Positions 48,366-60,290 of a DNA stretch of 64,000 bases are shown piece by piece. Numbering within the stretch: position 1 is the first letter of the stretch; each line of letters starts with the position of its first letter. The DNA is taken from contig NC_031497.1 of assembly GCF_000237925.1 (NCBI RefSeq), positions 27,320,205-27,384,204 on the forward strand, in the 5' to 3' direction. The DNA comes from Schistosoma mansoni. Its lineage: Eukaryota; Platyhelminthes; Trematoda; Strigeidida; Schistosomatidae. The notes beneath the pieces were generated by a model, which was given only the letters and a program-made list of their open reading frames with translations, was not told where the DNA came from and searched no databases. Made by a program: the position numbers and the translations under genes.

Positions 48366-48685
48366 TTCAAGTGTCCATTCTACAGGGATTCAACATGCAA
48401 CTCAGATGAAGAACATATTACTAGCCTAACTATAATATAAATATATATCTCTACACGAAAAACCGAAAACAATCATAGTATTAATAAGGTTAAGTGAATA
48501 TGTAACTTTTCTCCTACCTATCAGACTGTCTACTAGTCTGACTAAACAAATCACTACAAATCAAATGGTAATGATTTGCTTTTCTTTGGTTATGATACCG
48601 TTTATTCTATTTTTTTCAACCATTAATGATTTCTCAATGATGTACACTTTCCAGTTATTTCTCATTATCCTAATTTCATTATATA
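48366..48685. other. AT-rich DNA, nothing recognised
   Basis: No repeat family or gene seen. Confidence 0.5.
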
Positions 48686-48687
48686 TA

Positions 48688-48955
48688 CTTACTTACTTAC
48701 ACCTGTTTCCTCCCATGGAGGAGCATAGGCCACACACTAGTATTCTCTATCCAACCCTGTCTTGTACAATCCTTTCCAGTTCTTTCTAGTGAACATTCAT
48801 TCTTTTCATATCTGCTTCCATTTTCCGGCATAATGTGTTCTTTGGCCTTTCTCTTTTCCGCTTCCCTTCCGGATTCCAAGTTTGAGCTTGCCTCGTGATG
48901 CAGTTTACGGTTTGCCTTAATGTATGTCCAATCCACTTCCTACGTCTTTTTCATT
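48688..48955 (-). mobile_element. Family D LINE 3' end, antisense
   Basis: ACTTACTTACTTACACC tail; minus strand codes for the KRMNVHxK...ERTGK C-terminal region. Confidence 0.7.
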
Positions 48956-49029
48956 ATATATATCTAAGCTTTTATTCACCTATGTAATATATAAACAAAT
49001 ATACCTTGTCAAAAGGGGATTTTAACGAT

Positions 49030-49335
49030 TTATTACTTGAAATCATTAGTCAACTGAAGCTACATAACTATGGAAAACCTGGTAGCACTGGATGACCGTT
49101 TTATCCTATTGTGAGACTTCTCAGCAGTGTGCATCCAAGATCCTGTACGCAGAATCCAAATCTCTTACCTATCGGTCTCACACGCGAACGCTTAATCTCT
49201 ACACCACTGAGCCGGCTGGCATCTTACAGTGTCAATATCTAATTTCAACTAATCCACGAAATTGACAAACCATCCAACATTGTCTTCATTGAGTTACTAT
49301 CTCACAAGAGACCTGGTCGAAGACCTATAAATATA
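49030..49335 (-). mobile_element. Family B SINE, antisense
   Basis: TTGAAATCATTAGTC, body, ribozyme and full tRNA-like head (TCACACGCGAACGCTTAATC) to GACCTGGTCG. Confidence 0.7.
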
Positions 49336-50209
49336 AACATAAGAAGTTAGAATATTAATCTTCTGCTGAATGTTGTATCTATTTGATGTTATATTTAACT
49401 ATTGTACAAAAAGTGATGATATCTCACAAAATCGGTTTTATATACATTCTTTATGATATACGTATCCCCCTCACCCCCCAAAAAAGTATTGATTATTACC
49501 AGTAAAAGAAATATCCTTTGTTTCTGTGTGACTCCTTCAACATGATCACTTCTTCTAAATACAATAGTTCAATTTTTAGGATTATCTTTTTCAATGCAAG
49601 AATAGAATAAATTCAAAAGACCTCCGTTTGATGAAGACTTACACAAAAAAGGATAGTGAAATAGTTAGGGTTTATCCAAGAGTAGATTAATGTGAAACAT
49701 CAATACAAGTTGTGTTTCATTGAATACCATCGTGATGGACCGTATTCAATGTAAGTCTCTAATTTTGTATACTATTTGTCCTGATAATCGTTACCAGATT
49801 ACGCCACCAACTGTGTATAGATCAGAAGATGAATATGAAGTGTTGATTACGTTCATTATATCACCACACACATAGATCACTAAAACCATATGCACATGAA
49901 GCAAGAATGATTTTGTGAGTGCCGAAAAGCAAGCGAGCGAGTGAGTCCATGAACAGGATTAAAATGTACATATATACATACATAGGAGTTCCAGTGAGAA
50001 TCTGTGATTAGCGGAGCTAATCTGTGTCAGTTGTTTGGCAGTTACCCACCAGTGACAATTGAAGATAGTTGATTATGTAAATAAGACATTAGACTGATCA
50101 GCTTTTAGTGACTCGAGATCTGATTCCACTTAGATTGGACAGATGATCATTGTTGAATGATTACTGTCTAAATATACATTCTGACTATTCTCATATATTA
50201 TTATCGACT
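49336..50209. other. AT-rich DNA, nothing recognised
   Basis: Apart from a small C run near 49465-49480 no repeat family was matched. Confidence 0.4.
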
Positions 50210-51150
50210 TAACTCGCCTTGAGGAATAACGGAATTAGATAAATCAAATACGGGGATGGATTTTTGAACATCTATATTTCATGCACTCATTGATTTGGAT
50301 AGGCATTCAGGGAGATGAAACAAAGAAGGGAGAGTGAAGCAGATTGGAGAAGCGAAGAGAAGAGAGTGAAGCAAAATGACGTGCGGTGGAGAAGACATAT
50401 GATGAACCAACTCGATTTAATCAATATTTATAGTCACGCAAAAATACGTATTTATTTGAACATATAAATATTGGTACAAGGAAACACCAGATACATATGC
50501 GCCTCACAAATCTCATTCGATTTGTGTGAGGGCTGTGATATTGCTCAGGTGCCCAGACTGAAGCAGGTGGTTTTCTTAGGTGGCCACACCCCGAGCCTTT
50601 GACCTATAGGTCTGATCCACAAGACAATGGAGCATCGTGAGGAGATGCAGTCCCATGGTAGCCGGTGACCAACGATTGATTCATTCCATCAGGATACTGG
50701 AGCCCATGTGCACCATTGGTTTGGAATGAGGGTTTTCCAACTCCCCTAGATAGACTTTCCGTGTCCACCAACCCGGTTAAAGCACCGGACATTCGCTTTT
50801 CGTCCTTTCAATTTCGTAAACAACACCCGTGGTGCGAGAAGGCAGTGAGTAGGACTTCCCTGTCAGAGGCTATATACGCATGGCCATGTGAGAGCATTTT
50901 TCGAGGGAGAGCGGACATTCCCCACTCTCGGCTGTACCAGGGCATTTGTGGGTACAAAAACAAGTTACAGACATGTGATGAGTAAGATAGTCAATACACA
51001 TACATATGCTCATATAAGAATAGTCAATATTGATAAGTGAACAATGAACAAGGTTAAAACGTGACTCAAGACAAATGAATAGTTCGGCCTGTCCAGAAGG
51101 TAGAATAAGTTATATGAGCTTAACATAGTAACTAACATTATAAATTTACA
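50210..51150 (-). mobile_element. Family E copy split by a family C insertion
   Basis: E antisense 50210-50448 and 50948-51150; C antisense 50449-50947, whose tail (TATTTATTTGAACATATAAA) abuts E. The blocks AGTGAAGC, GGAGAAGACATATGATG and AGATAGTCAATACACATAC match other E copies. Confidence 0.65.
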
Positions 51151-51384
51151 TTGTACAGATGGTAACTAAAAAGACACATGTTGTCGGGATAAATTTGCAC
51201 TTCTTTTAAGACAGTAATGTCTTATCATTTTCTTTTAATTCATATTATATATCCATCAAATATGGTGCCAAATAAACAGGTGTATGATATAAATATTGAA
51301 TGGACATTTTTTTAAAGTGAAGATATATTCAATCAATGTAGATTACACCCATTTCTGTCTTACTGGTTAGTACTTTTTTTAAAG

Positions 51385-51780
51385 TAAAGTCGCTTTCTGA
51401 AGGATGACGTTGCCGATCCGATACCCAACCTCCCTTCTTTACCCGGACTTGAAATCGGCGGTAGCTCTAGAGGAGCTACAAGAGGAGTTGATTTCTGACT
51501 ACGTTAACAAATATTATCGATCGTATTTATAATAATAATAATAATAAGTTTTATTAAGTTGTAGTGCCGTGTTTCGCTTATCGTTTACTCTGATAACCGT
51601 TATAATTCCAATCTTAACGGTGTATAAAAATCAGAAGGCAAAGAGAAGCGGCAGCTACAGTTTTATTGTCAAATGACGTAGGCCAGAAAGTTATAAGCAC
51701 ATGAATAAATATCAGCGAGCGAAGTAGAAATGACACACATTGGAGATGGCGGGTAAGCCAACGCATTTTAATCAAGTGAT
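51385..51780 (-). mobile_element. Retroposon 3' piece and family E copy, antisense
   Basis: 51385-51495 resembles 24425-24555. 51530-51780 is E antisense beginning with an AAT run and AGTTTTATTAAG, i.e. AATAAAACT on the minus strand, and passing GTAGTGCCGTG. Confidence 0.65.
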
Positions 51781-52655
51781 CGACTAGATCATGAAGACAT
51801 CAACATCTGGAGGAAAGCACGGGATACAGTGGACAGGCAGGATGCAGCTTGACGATTTAGACTTTGCAGACGATCGGGCTCTTCTATCACACACACAACA
51901 ACAAATGCAGGAGAAAACGACCAGTGTAGCAGCAGCTTCAGCAGCAGTAGGTCTCAATATAAACAAAGGGAAAAGCAAGACTCTCCGATACAATACAATA
52001 TGCACCAATCCAATTACACTTGACGTAGAAGCTTTGGAGGATGTGGAAACCTTTACATATCTGGGCAGCATCATTGACGAACACGGTGGATCTGATGCAG
52101 ACGTGAGGGCGAGGATCGGCAAAGCGAGAGCAGCATATTTACAACTGAAGAACATCTGGAACTCAAAACAATTGTCTGTCAACCAACACTAAAGTCAGAA
52201 TTTTTAATACAAATGTCAAGACAGTTCTACTGTATGGGGCGGAGACGTGGAGAACTACGAAAGCCATTATCCAGAAGATACAAGTGTTTATTAACAGCTG
52301 TCTATGCAAGATACTTCGGATCAGATGACCAGACACTATCAGCAACATTCTACTGTGGGAGACAACAAACCAGATTCCACTGGAGGAAGAAATCATGAAG
52401 AAGCGCTGGAAGTGGATTGGGCACACTTTGAGGAAATAACGCAATTACGTCACAAGACAAGCCTTCACATGGAATCCTGAAGGCCAAAGGAGAAGAGGAA
52501 GACCAAAGAACACATTACGCCGAGAAATGGAGACAGATATGAGAAGAATGAACATGAATTGGATAGAACTAGAAAGGAAGGCCGCGGACAGAGTGGGTTG
52601 GAGAAAGCTGGTCGGCGGCCTATGCTCCATTGGGAGTAACAGGCGTAAGTAAGTA
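51781..52655 (+). mobile_element. Family D LINE, best copy: RT end and C-terminal domain
   Basis: Reads MKTST.GKHGIQW, LDDLDFADDRALLSHTQQQM (FADD is the reverse transcriptase catalytic box), VGLNINKGKSKTLRYN, TFTYLGSIIDEHGGSDADV and NIWNSKQLS in one frame to 52189, then a frameshift to [42 protein letters not shown] and [12 protein letters not shown], stop, tail GTAAGTAAGTAAGTAAG. One frameshift and two in-frame stops in the rest, so fairly young but dead. The wording of these motifs is most like RTE-type LINEs. Truncated at 51781. Confidence 0.85.
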
Positions 52656-52719
52656 AGTAAGTCAGATCAGAATAAGTTACAGATGAAGAAGATAAAAAGT
52701 GTACACACACCTACGATCA

Positions 52720-53000
52720 TATAAAAGATAGTCAGGGTTAATAAGCGAATAATTGACAAGGTCGAGAAGATTTGTAGCTCATACGGGTGATTTTGATGTA
52801 GGTTTGTTTTCTGATCTGGATAATTTGGTCGTGGAGCTTTCATCGTCCTTCTAAACGACATTATCAGCATAAACTTCGGGTAGAAGTAAAGTATTTGAAA
52901 AAAACTAACAAGGACTCATGATGGATAGGTAAAGTGGGTTGTCCTGAAGCTATAGTATAGTATATGAGCTTAACATATCAAACAATACTACAAAGTATTA
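52720..53000. mobile_element. Family E remnants with family H arm
   Basis: 52720-52765 and 52900-52990 E antisense; 52765-52880 one H arm (TTTTGATGTAGGTTTGTTTT, GGAGCTTTCATCG). Confidence 0.55.
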
Positions 53001-53385
53001 TATTTTTGGTAATAATATAGAATTCTCAGCAAAAAGTATTTCAACAAGTTTCGGCTTCTTACTTCTTGATCGATCCTGACGATAACATATTGAATGTTCG
53101 CCATCTAGAAATTAGTAGTCCAGGAATTGACATCTGTATAATGTTCATTCTTTTCGATGTATATCGCCAGCAACCAAGATGTCTGTTGTCGGGTTGTTTT
53201 TGCAACTTGTCATAAACTCACTTTAATAGGTTATGCGATTGATGAACAAGGAAAATAACAGATAACCAGTTGAAATATCCAGATGACAGGAAAAGGTAGA
53301 CCAGATATTCAAACAGTCAAAAAATAAATATGAACACTAAATATTTACGGGATATTTTATTTTAAACTGTTGTTATATAATAATT
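53001..53385. other. AT-rich DNA, little recognised
   Basis: 53000-53030 shares AATATAGAATTCTCAG with the insert at 46469; rest unassigned. Confidence 0.4.
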
Positions 53386-53387
53386 GA

Positions 53388-53530
53388 ATTCATGAGTTGA
53401 TGAAAGCTAGACTACCATGGAAAACCTGGAAGGACTGGATGGCTATTTCGTCCCAGTATGGGATTCCTCAGCAGTGCGCATTTACAATCTTGCTGGCGGG
53501 ATTTGAATCTATGACGATCGAGTTAACGTC
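53388..53530 (-). mobile_element. Family B SINE fragment, antisense
   Basis: GAATTCATGAGTTGATGAAAGC, body, ribozyme and a decayed head. Confidence 0.65.
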
Positions 53531-53689
53531 AAAATTATTATTCTAATCCATCTGACCATGAAATAAATGTTCAGAATTTATTATTTTGTCTTGTTTGTCA
53601 TTTCATAATTGTCAATGATTGTGTAACTAAATATTAAGTAAATCATGGTAGTAGAAGTTCTTCAAGTTTCAGCTCTGTACAGTAGGACT

Positions 53690-54370
53690 TTGTTGACGTT
53701 CTTATCGAAGATTGTGACATTGATATTGGTTGATAGATAGTTGTTTTGAGTTCCATATATTCTTCAAGTGTATGAAAGACGCCCCCCATTCGCCAAACGT
53801 TGCTTTTAAGTCTAAATAGGATCTTTCTTATTCATCGATGATGTTGACCAGGTACGTGAACGTTTCCAAATTTTTGATAGTTCCTCCACCAAGTGTGATT
53901 GAGTTGGTGCTTCCTGAGTTGTATTTAAAGGTCTTGGTTTTTCCCTTGTGTATTTTGAAGCTCACTGATCAAGAACCTGCTGTTACACTAGTTGTCTCCA
54001 TCTGTATTTGTTGGAGTGTATAGAATAAAAGTGGTAGGTCGTCTGTGAAGTCTTAATCTTCTAGTTGTTTTCGAACTGTCCGTTCTATTCCGTGTATCCC
54101 ATCAGATGTGTAGGTCTTCATAATCTAGTCGACCACGAGAAGAAAGAAGAAGGAGAAGAGTAAGCATCTTCGACGGACACCGGTCCTTACCTAGAATGAA
54201 TCCGTCAGCTGTCCTCCATGTACAAGTTTGCAGTGTAGTCCATCGAGTGGATTCTATATGATGTTGACGATTTTCACTGGTACACCAAAGTGTCAAAGAC
54301 GTTTCCATAAGGTTCTCCTGTCCACATTGACAAACGCCTTCTCATAATCAATCAAGTTGATGTAATGAAC
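53690..54370 (-). mobile_element. Family D LINE reverse transcriptase region, antisense
   Basis: Minus strand frames give LIDYEKAFVNVDR, FGVPVKIVN, DGLHCKLVHGGQLTDSF, RTGVRRRCLLSPS and, further left, the YLVNIIDE and LKNIWNSKQLSINQYQ segments. Covers RT motifs upstream of the 51781 copy. Many frame changes, 3' end missing. Confidence 0.7.
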
Positions 54371-54605
54371 TACTATGAAGAATCAATCTGTTTTATTTTG
54401 TCTTTCAATATCATGACATCAAATACATAAATTACAATATCTACCTACTAAACATAATAACATCAATTTATTTACATTATTGTCAAGTTAATTATGAAAA
54501 TGTATAATAGATATAAATTAGGAAGTTTGTTTTATTCTTCTTTTATTGTCAGATTTTATCCCACCATAGGATGAAACAATCATCGAATGCTATCAAGTTT
54601 AAAGC

Positions 54606-55029
54606 AATTAGTCCCTTTAAAGAGAAGATGGATAATGGAATCCAGTTTGACGTACGTTTCGTCCTATTTGGGACTCATCAGCCGGATGTACCTCAATCTC
54701 ATAGTTGATGTCCACTCTGGGAGTCGAACCCAGTACCGTTCGCTTCAAACGCCACCGCGTTATCCACTTCGCTAATGAGTCCTTATAGCCACTTGCTTGT
54801 GCAATGGGGTGAAGTTTAAATTCACTTACTATTGTTTTGTTTGAATCTTCCCATTGATGTTTTAGGACTGCTGTTGATCAGTCTCTTATAATGCTTGTGA
54901 ATTATGGCTATATCGAGGCAATACGCACAGTATGCACATATGGCCAATAAGAGACTGATCTATTGCAGTGCTAAACATCAATGGAAAGATTCAACCAAAC
55001 AATAGCAAGTGAATTTAATTAGTCCCTTT
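54606..55029. mobile_element. Family A SINE composite with 13-bp target-site duplication
   Basis: AATTAGTCCCTTT at 54606-54618 and 55017-55029 flanks 398 bp. Antisense unit 54619-54900 with minus-strand core CTGATGA, GAAA, GTC plus AAA, head and 5' tail, then a sense 3' part from TATAATGCTTGTGAAT to AAGTGAATTT. It inserted as one piece. Confidence 0.88.
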
Positions 55030-55319
55030 GATAAATTTCGATAGTGCAATAGGAAGACAAAGATTATCAGTACTATGTGATGATAGGATAAGTGCAATAC
55101 ATTTAGAACAATTTGATCACACATAATATACCTGTTAAGAACATTTAGATATAGAAATAAAAGGTCAACTAGACTGGAAACGGGAAGGGGGAATAGGAGA
55201 CAAGGATAATAATAATAATAATTAAATAATGTGAAAACAATTTGAAACCCGATCACACACACCCAAGCTAATATTACCAGGGTAGGTTTAAGGTGAGAAC
55301 AAACTATTTTTGAATACAC

Positions 55320-55810
55320 AAAGGGGGGTGGGTTGGATTTTTCTTATGGCTAAGGCTTCAATAAACTTAAGTATATACCTTAGTATTGTTTGTTTGAATC
55401 TTCCCATCGATGTGTTAGGACTGCAACTGGTCAGTCTCTAATTGGCATATGTGCATACTGTGCGTATTGCCTCGATATAGCCTTAATTCACAAGCATGGT
55501 AAGCAGAGATGGATATATACCCTTTTACACTTTTATACAACACTACAAAAGTTGAGTTTAGATCAATCTTATGGCCGACTATATGTTGGGCAATAGAGGA
55601 TGATGGATGTTTATCCTCTATTCTTATTAGGTCATTTGATTCTATTTGTTTCTGCAATAATTTTGGTACATGTCCACACACACATCTTAATTTTCAGATC
55701 ATGATTGCTCCTCCCTAAGTATGTGTGACCACACACACATTTAAATTGGTAAACATAGTAGGATGTGACACAATCGTTTTCATGTCTTTTAGGTTTTAAA
55801 TGAAGCATGA
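55320..55810 (-). mobile_element. Penelope-like fossil carrying a nested family A SINE
   Basis: Minus strand keeps VYQFKCVCGHTYLGRS, a GIY-YIG-type motif, and SSIAQHIVGHKIDLNS. A 134-bp antisense A piece (55380-55513) interrupts it between TATATACC (55372-55379) and TATATACC (55514-55521). Another A scrap follows at 55815-55905. Broken fossil. Confidence 0.75.
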
Positions 55811-56284
55811 ACCTTGGATGTACCTGCATCTTAGAGTTGATGTTCACTCTGGGAATCGAACCCAGTACAGTTCGCTTCAAACGCCATCGCGTTATAATAA
55901 CTATAGTATTGTCCTGTCCATGTTGGTTTTCGTTTGATTCAGCCATTGTCTCATCTATTTCCAAGTTTTCTAGGGTGATCTAACTTGACGAATCGATTCA
56001 TGAATTCAATCATCAAAGTTTTTTTTATCATCATTGTTACTATGTTTTAATTGTATAGAACCTTTTTCATTGAGACACTGCACGAAATGTCAATAGAATA
56101 ATATTACATCACGTAATTGTTTGTCTATTATCTAGTTAACTGTAAGGTAACTTGGATAATCATAATTGTCTATTTTCAATAAAGAGATGAATGACTTATG
56201 TTGTATATTCGGTATGTGTGTGTGTATGATACCATGGTTTTTGTTTCTTTTTGTAATTCCCATTTGTCAACTATAATAGTTTTT

Positions 56285-56730
56285 TAAATTCACTTAGTAT
56301 TCTTTGTTTGTAACTTCCAATTGATGTTTAGGACTGCAAGTGGTCAGTCCAATTAGGACAAAACGCGTGTCCTGGATTCCACTGCTAGCCACTATCCACC
56401 TTTGAAGGCTATATCGAGGCGATACGCACATATGATCAATAAGAGACTGACCAGTTGCAGTCCTAAAACATCAATAGGAAGATTCAAACAAAACAATATC
56501 AAGTGAATTTAAACTTCACCACATTGCACAAGCAAGTGGTTATCAGGACTCAATAGCGAAGTGAATAACGCGATGGCGTTTAAAGCAAACGGTAGTGGGT
56601 TCGAGTCTTAGAGTGAACATCAACTCTGAGATGCGGGTACATCCAGCTGACGAGTCCCAAACAGGACGAAACGCTCGTCAAACTGGATTCCACTGTTAGC
56701 CATTATCCATCTTTGCATATAATAGTTTTT
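56285..56730. mobile_element. Family A SINE, opposed start then full sense unit
   Basis: 56285-56350 antisense 5' tail, joined to a sense ribozyme end (GGACAAAACGCGTGTCC), sense tail 56400-56500, then a complete sense unit with box A TAGCGAAGTGA (56554-56564), box B GGTTCGAGTCT (56598-56608) and the AAA-subtype hammerhead. Confidence 0.8.
56636..56700 (+). ncRNA. Hammerhead motif, family A, AAA subtype
   Basis: ATCCAG (56641-56646), CTGACGA (56647-56653), stem II GTCC/GGAC, GAAA (56668-56671), GTC ending 56679, AAA 56680-56682, CTGGAT (56683-56688). Every conserved core base is kept but the same 3-base insertion follows the cleavage triplet. Other AAA-subtype copies lie on the minus strand near 120-180, 18115-18175, 38915-38970 and 54635-54690. 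Confidence 0.7.
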
Positions 56731-57360
56731 CTTTTCTATACATCTTTAATTTTTACCTTTGATAATAACAGTTCCTTTCATTAAACATAAAGTAGAGGAT
56801 CCCGAACAATGTTAGATTATCACTGGAAACCTAGAGGTACTATACTGCTGTTTCATTTTGATATGGGACTTCTTAACAGTATACATCTACGATCCTGCAT
56901 GCAGAACTCAAATCCAGTACTTACAGTATCCCACAAAAATTATCACGCGCTCATTGGTGACTAGCTTGGATAGATTATTTTCGGGATTTTTGTGAGAACC
57001 TGTGACTAATGGTGTCTAGACCGATATCATTTATGAGTTATACCTAACAGTCAGTGAAAAAGATGTCTTCTTCAAGTGAAAGTAGATAATGTTAAGTCGA
57101 AATATTAGATACGACAGTAAAAATCACAACACAGACGGTCATGAGATCCAGTTTTTGTAAGTTAGCCATCCATCAATGATATTAAGAACTGACCATTAGG
57201 GTTGTATCTTGTATGAATGAAAACTATCTATCCTTTGTCAAAATGTCTTACAGTTGAAAAAGCACTCGATTTCATATTTACGGTCCTATTCTTTCATTCC
57301 TAGTTGATTGATCGCTTGATATAGTGTATGAGGTAACAAAATGTTAGCGAGATGATATAT
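56731..57360. other. Mostly unassigned, one decayed B scrap
   Basis: 56820-56930 looks like an old antisense B (GGAAACCTAGAGGTACTATAC, ATACATCTACGATCC). Nothing else seen. Confidence 0.4.
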
Positions 57361-57364
57361 TTCA

Positions 57365-57665
57365 GATATGATTTGTTCTACCCCTACAAATGCCCTGGTA
57401 CAGCTGAAATTGGGTTTAGTCTGCTCTCTCTCCCCAAATGCTCTCAGATAGCCACACGTATACAGCTACTGAGATGAAACTCCTACTCACTGCCATCTTG
57501 CACCATGGGTGTTGTTTACGAAATTTAGAGGAAGAAAAGTCAATGTCCGACACTTTAACCGGGTTATTGGATATGGAGGCTCCACTTAGAGAAGTTGGAA
57601 AACCTTGATTCTAAACCAATCATGCACATGGGCTCTATGATCCTAAGGAAACAAATGGCGTATGA
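57365..57665 (+). mobile_element. Family C retroposon region, sense
   Basis: CAAATGCCCTGGTACAGC, CCCCAAATGCTCTCAGATAG, AAGAAAAGTCAATGTCCG and GAGAAGTTGGAAAACC blocks as in 25480-25740. Confidence 0.6.
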
Positions 57666-57889
57666 AACTATTTATTGCCTATGAGGAAATATTTGGTTAT
57701 TTTGAGTTTTGAAGGGTAGGTGATCGAAATCTGAAGCCAGAATTGTGTGGTTAACTTATATTTCACAGTACTTACCTTATGATTTATGACATTTTCAGAG
57801 ACCATAAATAACACATAACAGATATTTGCAAAAACTTACCTTTTTAATGTCAGTGAGAAATTTGTGCAACTACTGATGAACCGTTTATT

Positions 57890-58285
57890 ATCAGAATGGG
57901 GGTTTGTGAATATCGTAGTTATTTTTAGTAGTTAAATTCATGAGTCAATTAAAGCTAGACCACCATGGAAAACCTGACGTCACTGGACGACTGTTTCGCC
58001 CTTGTGTGGGACTCCTCGGTAGTGCACATCCACGATCCCGCACACCACACTCGAACCCAGGACCTTCGGTCTAGCGCGCAAACACTTAACTTTTAGACCA
58101 CTGAGTCGGCATCCGACGGTTTTAATGTCTAGCTTCAGCCAATCTACGATAATGCGCGACCATCCACCATTATCTTCAGTGAATTACTGCCTCTTCAACT
58201 GACACGGTTGTACACCACTGTCCGACGCTTCTCACTAGAACTCCAGAAAATATCTCTTGAAGCTAGTCACTAGTAAGCACATGAT
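57890..58285 (-). mobile_element. Family B SINE, antisense, near full length
   Basis: ATCAGAATGGGGGTTTGTGA end, body, ribozyme, box B region CACACTCGAACCCAGG, box A region, 5' part to CCAGAAAATATCTC. Confidence 0.75.
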
Positions 58286-58454
58286 ATCATGGATTGATTG
58301 AAGTTAGACACTAACACCACGAGTAGTATGGAGGTTAAGTGTTTGTCACATCATAGGAAACCATAAACTTAACATCAATATTTATGTGATTCATACTGTC
58401 AGCAAATTCAAATATGTCTTCTGATTTATACGTAGCTAACCGCTTACTTTAACA

Positions 58455-58810
58455 CAATTAAAGGTCGAAAGGTATCTCATTCATATTACCAACAACTATA
58501 TTTAGAAATTTACATGTATCTGCCAAAGCAGTTACATTGGTAGTACAAAAAAGAGAGCCTACGTTCGATTCAAAGAACATATTCCGAAAAGTGTAAGGTC
58601 AAATAGATTAGGAGCATTCAGCAGTGCCATCTCAAAACATCTCCTTCATACAGGACATCAAGTCAATACACAGAAGTCTTTCAAGATGATTAATAAACAA
58701 TCAAACTTTAATCTTTTGAAATATTCCGAAGCGTTAGCGATCAAATGTCTAAAACTAGATCGATCGATCTATCTATCCAAAAAGAGACAGTAATAAATCT
58801 TTCCTTATCC
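58455..58810 (+). mobile_element. Penelope-like element fossil, GIY-YIG endonuclease end
   Basis: A frame reads FTCICQSSYIGSTKKRAYVR, then FKEHIPKSVRS and SAISKHLLHTGHQVN to KETVINLS. The CxC...YIGST pattern with downstream Arg and the EH..AI..H residues is that of the Penelope endonuclease. Fossil; the reverse transcriptase part is not visible. Confidence 0.75.
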
Positions 58811-58998
58811 TGATGACATTACCCCCCTTATCATTCATTACGTCATTCATCACTTCAACTCTTTTTCCAAGTTTTCATTACATCATTGTTATTTTTTTCC
58901 TCAATTCATGGCTGAGTGATTTCAATTTATAACTTTCTTTATTTTCAGTCTCTTCATTACATAATCATCGAATGTTTGTTAACTTCACAAGTGTAGTA
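58811..58998. other. Short unassigned AT-rich stretch
   Basis: Nothing recognised. Confidence 0.4.
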
Positions 58999-58999
58999 T

Positions 59000-59420
59000 C
59001 AGTTTATTTGTTAGGCCCATATACTTTATCCTAGCTACTGGCCAAGCCAATTCACCTGTCATGAGTCATATTTTGATCTTGTTCATTAGTCGCTTATTGA
59101 CCTTGACTACTTTTTTATATGAGCGTACATGTGTGCACACTTCGTATCTTATTCATCATATGTCTGTCACTCATTTTTGTCCGACTATAAATGTTGATTA
59201 ACGCTTGCTTAAATTGAGTTGGCTTCCCAGCCATCTCCAATACTCATTATTTTCGCTTCGCTCTCGAGTTGGCTTCCCCGCCATCTCCAATACGCATTAT
59301 CTTTCGCCTCGCTCTCGAGTTGGCTTCCCAGCCATCTCCGATACGCGCTATTTTCGTTCCGCTCTCATCTATTTACTTCATCACTCTGATTCCCTGGCCA
59401 GACCAATGAGTGTAGAAATT
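59000..59420 (+). mobile_element. Family E copy with three 50-bp tandem units
   Basis: Matches 7889-8317 (GTCTGTCACTCATTTTTGTCC, GACTATAAATGTTGATTAACG). GAGTTGGCTTCCC units start at 59216, 59266 and 59317. The 155-codon frame from 59205 is created by these units and by the A SINE beyond; not a gene. Confidence 0.65.
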
Positions 59421-59629
59421 ATATGTATTCTAAATCCATTCTCGTATTTGACGTATTTAACTCCGTTGTTCACCAACGCGAAATCAAGTCATTTATTACA
59501 TACGAGGATAGACAATACGTATATTTTAGCAACAAACAATCATTCATACGATCAAAAAGGAATCAGATTTACGCCGCAGCATATAAGTTTCAATCCCTAT
59601 TTCAATGTTCTGAAACTTTCCCTCTCAAA

Positions 59630-60290
59630 TTCAGTTGGTATTATTTGTTTGAATCTTCCTATTGATGTTTAGTACTGCGACTGGTCAGTCTCTTATTAGT
59701 ATATGTGCATACTAAGTGTATTACTTCGATATAGCCTTAATTCACAAACATTTCAAGAGACTGACCAGTTGCAGTCCAAAACATCAATGAGAAGATTCAA
59801 ACAAACAATACTAATTAAATTGATGTTCACTATGTTACTCGAACCCAGTACCTTTCGCCTCTAACGCCATCGCTTTAAACTTTACCCCATTGCACAAGCA
59901 ACTGACTATTAGGACTCAATAGCTGAGTGGACAACTCGATGGCGTTTGAAGCGAAAGGTACTGAGTTCGAGTCTGAGAGTGAGCATAAACTCTGCGATAC
60001 AGGTCCATCCAACTGATGAGTCTCAAATAGGACGAAACCCTCATCAAACTCTATTCCACTGCTAGCCACTATCCATCTTTACTTTCCCTCTCAAACTTTA
60101 TATATCTATCTAAAACAAAATTTTAAATACACGGATAAATAATGGCTAATGGGAAAATCGTGAACATGTGTTTCATCCTATTTAGGACTCATCAGTTGGA
60201 CGTACCTGATTCTGAGCTGATTTTTACTCCAGGACTCGAACCCAGTATCGTTCGCTTTAGACGCCATCACGTTATCCAGTTGGGTACATA
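59630..60290. mobile_element. Family A SINE cluster, three joined copies
   Basis: 59630-59755 antisense tail; 59756-59815 sense tail; 59816-59875 antisense head piece; 59876-60085 sense unit with box A TAGCTGAGTGG, box B GAGTTCGAGTCT, ribozyme CTGATGA, GAAA, ATC plus AAA. 60140-60290 separate antisense copy. Confidence 0.75.

Noticed and set aside
51784-52182. 132-codon frame on the minus strand
   Set aside because: Shadow of the LINE reverse transcriptase frame, which has the FADD motif on the plus strand.
59205-59672. 155-codon open frame
   Set aside because: Made of three 50-bp tandem repeat units of family E plus a family A tail; no domain.
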